Both the position numbers and the translations under genes were made by a program. Below, piece after piece: positions 4,193-8,233 of a stretch of 8,233 bases of DNA. Under the pieces are notes generated by a model that did not search any database, had not been told where the DNA came from, and saw nothing but the letters and a program-made list of their open reading frames with translations. The stretch lies in assembly GCA_902803585.1 (NCBI GenBank), contig CADCQO010000116.1:1-8233 (forward strand), written 5' to 3'. Source of the DNA: an uncultured Ruminococcus sp. (lineage in GTDB: Bacteria; Bacillota; Clostridia; Oscillospirales; Acutalibacteraceae). The stretch's first letter is position 1, and each line of letters opens with the position of its first letter.

Positions 4193-6519
4193 AAGTCAGT
4201 GAGCTTGCCGCAAAAATCTCTGTTCACCGCATACTGCAAAAGGCCGCAGGAAAAAAGCTGTTTGCACAGACTGCCTGCTTCGGTATCGGATTTATCGCCG
4301 CAGGCGGTTCCCTCTTCGACACCTACACGCCTTTCGGCATTTCGGTTACTGCCGCCGTACCGTTCAGCGGCGTATTCTCTTCCTTCATCGGTTCAACAAT
4401 CGGTTACATCGTCTTTTCGGGGCGGGGCAATCCCTTCCGCTACATTGCCGCCATGCTTGCGGCCGCCGCTATCCGGTGGACACTCAACGACCTGAAACGC
4501 CTGAACCGCTTCTCGCTTTATGCCGCCGCTGTCTGCTTTGTGCCGACTCTCGCCACAGGACTCGCCGCCATGAGTGTGAGCGGTTTTCGGGGTGACAAGA
4601 TGACGGCGTATCTCATCGAATCCCTGCTCGGTGCGGGGGCTGCCTATTTCTTTTCCCGCACCAATGTGATCCTTCAGGGTACAAAAAGTCTTGGTATGCT
4701 TACCGTACCCGAAACCGCCTGTCTGTGCTTCAGCGGCTGTATCGCTCTGCTCGCACTGTCGGGAATCATGGCAGGCCCTGTTTCCATCGGGCATATCGCC
4801 GCCGTTTTCTGCATTCTGCTTGCCGCCCGCTACGGTTCTGCGGCAGGCGGTGCCATTGCCGGCATTGCCGCCGGTGTTGTTCTGAGCTTCGGCTCGGAGA
4901 ATTTTTTCTTCATCAATGCCGCTTACGCTTTCGGCGGACTGCTTGCAGGAATGTTTTCTCATACCGGACGCATTGTTTCCTCCGCTGTTTTCATTCTCGG
5001 AAGCTGTATTATCGCTCTCCAGTCCGGACAGCTTACACAGGTTGTCGTACTGCTCTATGAAGGCACAGCCGCTTCAGTGATCTTTCTGCTGCTGCCGAAA
5101 AACACGGGAAATTTCCTTTCCGCTGTCTTTTTCACAGGAAAAAAGGACGAACACAGCGAAGGTCTGCGGCGGTCTATTATCATGCGGCTGGATTTCGCTT
5201 CAAAAGCCCTGTCGGACGTTTCCGCAGACGTGGAGGAAGTCGCACAGAAACTCACCCATATCGTCACGCCGACATTGGAGGACGTTTACAGAAAAGCCGT
5301 TGAACAGGCGTGTCATCACTGCGGACTGCGGGTTTTTTGCTGGGAACACCGTGACGGCGTTTCGATAGAATATTTCCAGTCGCTGAACGAAAAGCTGGCG
5401 AAAAACAGCCATATTGAACCGGAGGATTTCGGAGAGGATTTCCAGCGCAAATGCTGCCGGTGCACGGAAATGAGCCATGCCGTCAACCGGTGCTACCAGA
5501 ATTATCTGGCATCGGAGGCGGCGGCAAAACGCATCGATGAAGTGCGGGCAGTCGTAGCGGGGCAGTTCTGCGGACTGGGGGATATTCTGGGCGAAATGGC
5601 GGACGAGTACGAAAGCTATGAATTCTTTGACGCGGAAATGGCAGAAAACATCATGATGAAATGCAAAGATCTCGGACTGATACCGATTGATGTAAGCTGC
5701 CGTGTCGACCATCTCGGACGCATGACGGTAGAGGCGGAAATTTATGACGAGGACAGAAAGAAACTCAAGCGTCCGCTGATTACGAATGAAATCTCCAAGC
5801 TGTGCGGGCGGCACTTCGACACGCCGAACATTACGGCGGCATTCGGACGGTGCAGAATCCTGCTGAGTGAACGTCCGGTTCTTGATGTGGAAATTGCCAC
5901 CAGTCAGCACATCTGCGGGAGCGGTCTGCTCAGCGGCGACCATTTCCGGTATTTCAATGACGGCGCGGGACGCATGACGGCACTGCTCAGCGATGGTATG
6001 GGTACGGGCGGACGGGCGGCAGTGGACGGCGGTATGGCGGTCAGTATCTTCTCCAAGCTCATCAAGGCGGGGCTGGGCTTTGACTGTTCGCTGAAGGTGG
6101 TCAACTCCGCCCTTCTGGTAAAATCGGAAGATGAGTCACTGGCAACGCTGGACACCGTTTCTGTCGACCTGTATACAGGGCAGACCATCTTCCGCAAGGC
6201 AGGCGCGGCACTCTCCTTTATCCGCAAAAACGGCGATATGTACCGTGTGGAAACGCCGTCCCTTCCTATCGGCATTCTGACAGATGTAGAATTCACCTGC
6301 ACGGAGGATACCCTCGCCCCAGATGATATTGTTGTCATGGTGTCGGACGGTGCTGTCGTATGCGGTGAAGAATGGATCGAGCGGATCATGATGCAGTGGG
6401 AGGATAAGAGTATGCAGGATCTGGCGCACCTTATCAACGATGAAGCCACCGCCCGCCGCACGGACGGTCATGACGACGACATTACCGTTATTGCTTTCCG
6501 CATTCGTCCCGCCGCCTGA
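4189..6519 (+). CDS. spoIIE: Stage II sporulation protein E, PP2C-type phosphatase
   Basis: Membrane serine phosphatase that dephosphorylates SpoIIAA-P, freeing sigma-F in the forespore; in Bacillus it also associates with FtsZ at the polar septum. From the TTG start it has 776 residues (B. subtilis about 827). Residues about 25-305 are a polytopic membrane region, roughly ten hydrophobic segments. The central region (about 320-560) includes a cysteine group: ACHHCGLRVFC (Cys375, 378, 384) and KCCRC (Cys422, 423, 425). The C-terminal PP2C domain carries LLSDGMGTGG (Asp602), LATLDTVSVDLYTG (Asp655), SLPIGI, MVSDGAV (Asp720) and GHDDDITVIAFRI (Asp762-764). The protein ends about 10 residues after DDDITV, so it lacks the longer C-terminal tail of the Bacillus protein. 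The frame is open back to an ATG at 4084, but that codon lies upstream of the predicted promoter -35. TTG 4189 follows a ribosome binding site. Confidence 0.95.
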   Translation: MKVSELAAKISVHRILQKAAGKKLFAQTACFGIGFIAAGGSLFDTYTPFGISVTAAVPFSGVFSSFIGSTIGYIVFSGRGNPFRYIAAMLAAAAIRWTLNDLKRLNRFSLYAAAVCFVPTLATGLAAMSVSGFRGDKMTAYLIESLLGAGAAYFFSRTNVILQGTKSLGMLTVPETACLCFSGCIALLALSGIMAGPVSIGHIAAVFCILLAARYGSAAGGAIAGIAAGVVLSFGSENFFFINAAYAFGGLLAGMFSHTGRIVSSAVFILGSCIIALQSGQLTQVVVLLYEGTAASVIFLLLPKNTGNFLSAVFFTGKKDEHSEGLRRSIIMRLDFASKALSDVSADVEEVAQKLTHIVTPTLEDVYRKAVEQACHHCGLRVFCWEHRDGVSIEYFQSLNEKLAKNSHIEPEDFGEDFQRKCCRCTEMSHAVNRCYQNYLASEAAAKRIDEVRAVVAGQFCGLGDILGEMADEYESYEFFDAEMAENIMMKCKDLGLIPIDVSCRVDHLGRMTVEAEIYDEDRKKLKRPLITNEISKLCGRHFDTPNITAAFGRCRILLSERPVLDVEIATSQHICGSGLLSGDHFRYFNDGAGRMTALLSDGMGTGGRAAVDGGMAVSIFSKLIKAGLGFDCSLKVVNSALLVKSEDESLATLDTVSVDLYTGQTIFRKAGAALSFIRKNGDMYRVETPSLPIGILTDVEFTCTEDTLAPDDIVVMVSDGAVVCGEEWIERIMMQWEDKSMQDLAHLINDEATARRTDGHDDDITVIAFRIRPAA

Positions 6520-6549
6520 AAACCTGCCCGCTTTCCGTTCTCAATTTGT

Positions 6550-6578
6550 TTGACAGTCGGAAAAATTTATGGTATAAT
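6550..6578 (+). promoter_or_regulatory. Consensus sigma-A promoter of rubredoxin
   Basis: TTGACA (6550-6555), 17-base spacer, TATAAT (6573-6578), both perfect, which suggests strong constitutive expression. It starts 30 bases after the spoIIE stop; no hairpin terminator is visible between them. Confidence 0.92.
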
Positions 6579-6618
6579 TGACCGGAACTCAATTTTCAAA
6601 AGAGCGGAGGTGCTGACA

Positions 6619-6780
6619 ATGAAAAAGTATGTATGCGGAATTTGCGGTTATGTGTACGACCCCTACAACGGCGACCCTGATAACGGTATTGCAGAGGGTA
6701 CTGCTTTCGAGGATATCCCCGAAGACTGGACCTGCCCTCTCTGCGGCGTGGGAAAAGAAAACTTTGCCCCCGAAGAATAA
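6619..6780 (+). CDS. Rubredoxin
   Basis: Small cytoplasmic electron carrier with one iron held by four cysteines, common in anaerobes for oxygen and peroxide detoxification via rubrerythrin or flavodiiron partners. The 53 residues contain [12 protein letters not shown] (Cys6, Cys9) and [13 protein letters not shown] (Cys39, Cys42), the full ligand set, with the conserved DPDNGI and [11 protein letters not shown] between. GGAGG (6606-6610) lies 8 bases before the ATG. The frame stays open upstream to 6550, but that would start inside the -35 element. A terminator follows, so it is probably monocistronic. None of the neighbours is an obvious redox partner. Confidence 0.97.
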   Translation: MKKYVCGICGYVYDPYNGDPDNGIAEGTAFEDIPEDWTCPLCGVGKENFAPEE

Positions 6781-6830
6781 TTTCTGACCGCAGGCGCACA
6801 GGTCATTCCTGTTAATAGAATGTATCCGGC

Positions 6831-6865
6831 AAGGAGGGAACAGTATCGTTTCCTCCTTCCTTTTT
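6831..6865 (+). terminator. Intrinsic terminator after rubredoxin
   Basis: AAGGAGGGAA (6831-6840) and TTTCCTCCTT (6849-6858) form a 10-bp stem with one G-U and an 8-base loop, followed by CC and T5. A smaller perfect hairpin ACAGG/CCTGT (6798-6812) precedes it. The T-run ends 16 bases before the radical SAM start codon, so some read-through may supply that gene, for which I see no separate promoter. Confidence 0.85.
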
Positions 6866-6881
6866 GTACGAGGTGCAGACG

Positions 6882-7853
6882 ATGGAACATCAGAAACTTC
6901 CCCCTCACTGGAACGGCAGAAGGTACTATTCCCTTGACAGCTATCTCAAGGAAACCTTTCACGAAAAGCTGTATAAACTTTCTCTTGACGGCGGCATGAC
7001 CTGCCCCAACCGTGACGGTACGCTGTCATACGGCGGCTGTATTTTCTGCAGCAGGGGCGGTTCGGGCGATTTCGCCGCCGACAGGCATCTTTCAGCGGAC
7101 GAACAGATCACACAGGCAAAGCAGGCGGTCAGCCGGAAATTCACCGGAAACCGCTACATTGCCTATTTTCAGGCATTCACCAACACTTACGCCCCCGCTG
7201 AGGTGCTTCGGAAGCTGTTCCTGCCCGTCATTCAGCGGGACGATATCGCCGTTCTGTCCATTGCTACCCGTCCGGACTGTCTGGAAAAAGAAAAGCTGGT
7301 TCTGCTCGGACAGCTCAGCCGCATCAAACCGGTCTGGGTGGAACTGGGACTCCAGACAATACACCCCGCCACCGCTGAACTCATTCACCGGCACTATCCG
7401 CTTTCCTGCTTTGATACGGCTGTCAGCAACCTGAAGCAGGCAGGCGTGAACGTCATCGTACACACCATTCTCGGACTGCCCTTTGAAACACATGAACAAA
7501 TGCTCCAGACAGCGGGCTATGTCGGGGAAAGCGGTGCGGACGGCATCAAGCTCCAGCTTCTCCATGTTCTCGAAGATACGCCCCTTGCTTCCATGTACCG
7601 CGCCGGAGCTTTTCAGACAATGACAGAGGAAGCGTACATCACAGCGGTAACAGACATTCTTTCGATTCTTCCGCCGCACATGGTCATTCACCGCCTGACA
7701 GGTGACGGTGACCGTCAGCACCTCATCGCACCCCGCTGGAGCGGTGACAAACGCCATGTACTGAACGCCGTCAGCAGGACGCTCAGGGAAAGAAACCTGT
7801 ATCAGGGCATACTTTACGAAGAATCTTCATACAAAGTTTACAAAATAAACTGA
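6882..7853 (+). CDS. Radical SAM protein of the YtqA/YhcC type (TIGR01212 family)
   Basis: A radical SAM enzyme of unestablished substrate. Over 323 residues it shows the family signature MTCPNRDGTLSYGGCIFC, with cluster cysteines Cys41, Cys53 and Cys56 in C-x11-C-x2-C spacing, then GSGDF, YFQAFTNTYA (95-104), IATRPDC (127-133), WVELGLQT (152-159), HTILGLPFE (194-202) and HRLTGDGDR (270-278). Its Elp3-like radical SAM core suggests RNA or small-molecule modification, but I do not assign a reaction. The ATG at 6882 has GAGGTG 6 bases upstream; a TTG six codons earlier (6864) is in frame but lies in the terminator T-run, so I reject it. The gene is separated from rubredoxin by a terminator and from citrate synthase by a weak hairpin and a new promoter. 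Confidence 0.92.
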   Translation: MEHQKLPPHWNGRRYYSLDSYLKETFHEKLYKLSLDGGMTCPNRDGTLSYGGCIFCSRGGSGDFAADRHLSADEQITQAKQAVSRKFTGNRYIAYFQAFTNTYAPAEVLRKLFLPVIQRDDIAVLSIATRPDCLEKEKLVLLGQLSRIKPVWVELGLQTIHPATAELIHRHYPLSCFDTAVSNLKQAGVNVIVHTILGLPFETHEQMLQTAGYVGESGADGIKLQLLHVLEDTPLASMYRAGAFQTMTEEAYITAVTDILSILPPHMVIHRLTGDGDRQHLIAPRWSGDKRHVLNAVSRTLRERNLYQGILYEESSYKVYKIN

Positions 7854-7861
7854 ACTTTTTT
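7835..7861 (+). terminator. Weak AT-rich terminator after the radical SAM gene
   Basis: AGTTTA (7835-7840) and TAAACT (7846-7851) form a 6-bp stem with a CAAAA loop, followed by GAAC and T6. The right arm runs into the stop codon (7851-7853). The stem is short and AT-rich and the T-run is offset, so termination may be partial. Confidence 0.45.
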
Positions 7862-7862
7862 G

Positions 7863-7890
7863 TTTACAAAATCGGTCAATATGGTATAAT
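7863..7890 (+). promoter_or_regulatory. Sigma-A promoter of citrate synthase
   Basis: TTTACA (7863-7868), 16-base spacer, perfect TATAAT (7885-7890) with an upstream TGG. The predicted leader is about 75 bases, with a small AGCA/TGCT hairpin and no recognisable riboswitch. Confidence 0.8.
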
Positions 7891-7972
7891 AGTAGAATAG
7901 CAAAAAAATGCTGACGATAACATTATTTTTCAGTACATTTACAACAATCAGCGTATACAGGAGATGATAACA

Positions 7973-8233
7973 ATGGCAAAGGAATACTTATTCAACGTAA
8001 CACCAGAACTGGTCGGACTGAGCGAACTGTGCCGCACCAACAACCAGATAGAAAAAGACCTTTATGCAAGATACGATGTCAAAAGAGGTCTGCGGGATAT
8101 TAACGGCAAAGGCGTACTGGCAGGACTGACGGAAATTTCTGAAATATGCTCCAGCAAGGTAGTAAACGGCGAAACACGCTCCTGTGACGGAAAGCTCTAC
8201 TACCGCGGTGTAGATGTAGAGGACATCGTCAAG
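7973..8233 (+). CDS. Citrate synthase family, N-terminal part (cut by window end)
   Basis: Condenses acetyl-CoA and oxaloacetate to citrate at the entry to the oxidative arm of the TCA cycle, which feeds 2-oxoglutarate and glutamate synthesis in anaerobes. Only the first 87 residues are present. DLYARYDVKRGLRDINGKG, GVLAGLTEIS and GKLYYRGVDVEDIVK are typical of the N-terminus of the Si-type citrate synthases of Clostridia. The catalytic His and Asp lie beyond the window. 2-Methylcitrate synthase has a similar N-terminus and cannot be excluded. AGGAG (7959-7963) lies 9 bases before the ATG. It is transcribed from its own promoter at 7863-7890. Confidence 0.85.
   Translation, partial: MAKEYLFNVTPELVGLSELCRTNNQIEKDLYARYDVKRGLRDINGKGVLAGLTEISEICSSKVVNGETRSCDGKLYYRGVDVEDIVK

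Noticed and set aside
5200..5943. 247-codon open frame on the minus strand inside spoIIE, with similar ones at 4393-4962 and 5904-6461
   Set aside because: They lie antisense to a well-supported SpoIIE reading, show low-complexity Arg/His/Ser-rich translations and no recognisable domain; they are by-products of codon bias.
6788..6798. 11-base string CCGCAGGCGCA shortly after the rubredoxin stop, also after the sigE stop on the minus strand
   Set aside because: Many chance 11-mer matches are expected in a window this size, and the core is a common Ala-Ala-Gly coding string here.
6816..6821. TAGAAT as a -10 for the radical SAM gene
   Set aside because: No -35-like hexamer at any usual spacing, and it lies upstream of the rubredoxin terminator.
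7092..7757. 221-codon minus-strand frame inside the radical SAM gene
   Set aside because: Antisense to all signature motifs of a clear radical SAM protein and without recognisable features.
7908..7967. 19-codon ORF in the citrate synthase leader
   Set aside because: No ribosome binding site, begins almost at the predicted transcript start, and overlaps the real ribosome binding site of citrate synthase.

Overview
The window looks like chromosome from an anaerobic, spore-forming Firmicute (class Clostridia), probably a Ruminococcus-like member of the Oscillospiraceae. The family is inferred from protein flavour and the moderately high GC coding style; endospore formation is directly supported by pro-sigma-E, its protease SpoIIGA and the phosphatase SpoIIE. 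I see no insertion sequence, phage, CRISPR, tRNA or rRNA. It is core chromosome with some unusual regulatory detail.

Layout. From about 4030 leftward everything is on the minus strand: a HAD hydrolase (YjjG-like) and an RluA-family pseudouridine synthase in a two-gene operon, then a 265-base gap, a MazF/NdoA endoribonuclease, then spoIIGA-sigE, closed by a strong intrinsic terminator at the left edge. From about 4090 rightward everything is on the plus strand: spoIIE, rubredoxin, a YtqA/YhcC-type radical SAM protein, and the first 87 codons of a citrate synthase running off the right edge.

How the genes work together. SpoIIE (forespore side) dephosphorylates SpoIIAA and so releases sigma-F. 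Sigma-F then signals across the septum to SpoIIGA, which removes the pro-sequence of sigma-E in the mother cell. The phosphatase and its downstream target pair therefore lie within about 6.5 kb, separated by the HAD, rlu and mazF genes. Both spoIIE and spoIIGA have sigma-A-like promoters with a 21-base spacer and Spo0A-box-like sequence over the -35, the architecture known for Spo0A-activated promoters in Bacillus subtilis.

Points most worth a second look: spoIIGA has no standard start codon where the conserved N-terminus begins (ACG stands there, behind a good ribosome binding site); spoIIE starts at TTG and overlaps the stop of a possible 14-codon leader ORF; mazF has no antitoxin next to it and sits directly upstream of the sigma-E operon. 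The housekeeping genes on the right (rubredoxin, radical SAM, citrate synthase) appear to be separate transcription units with their own promoters or terminators.
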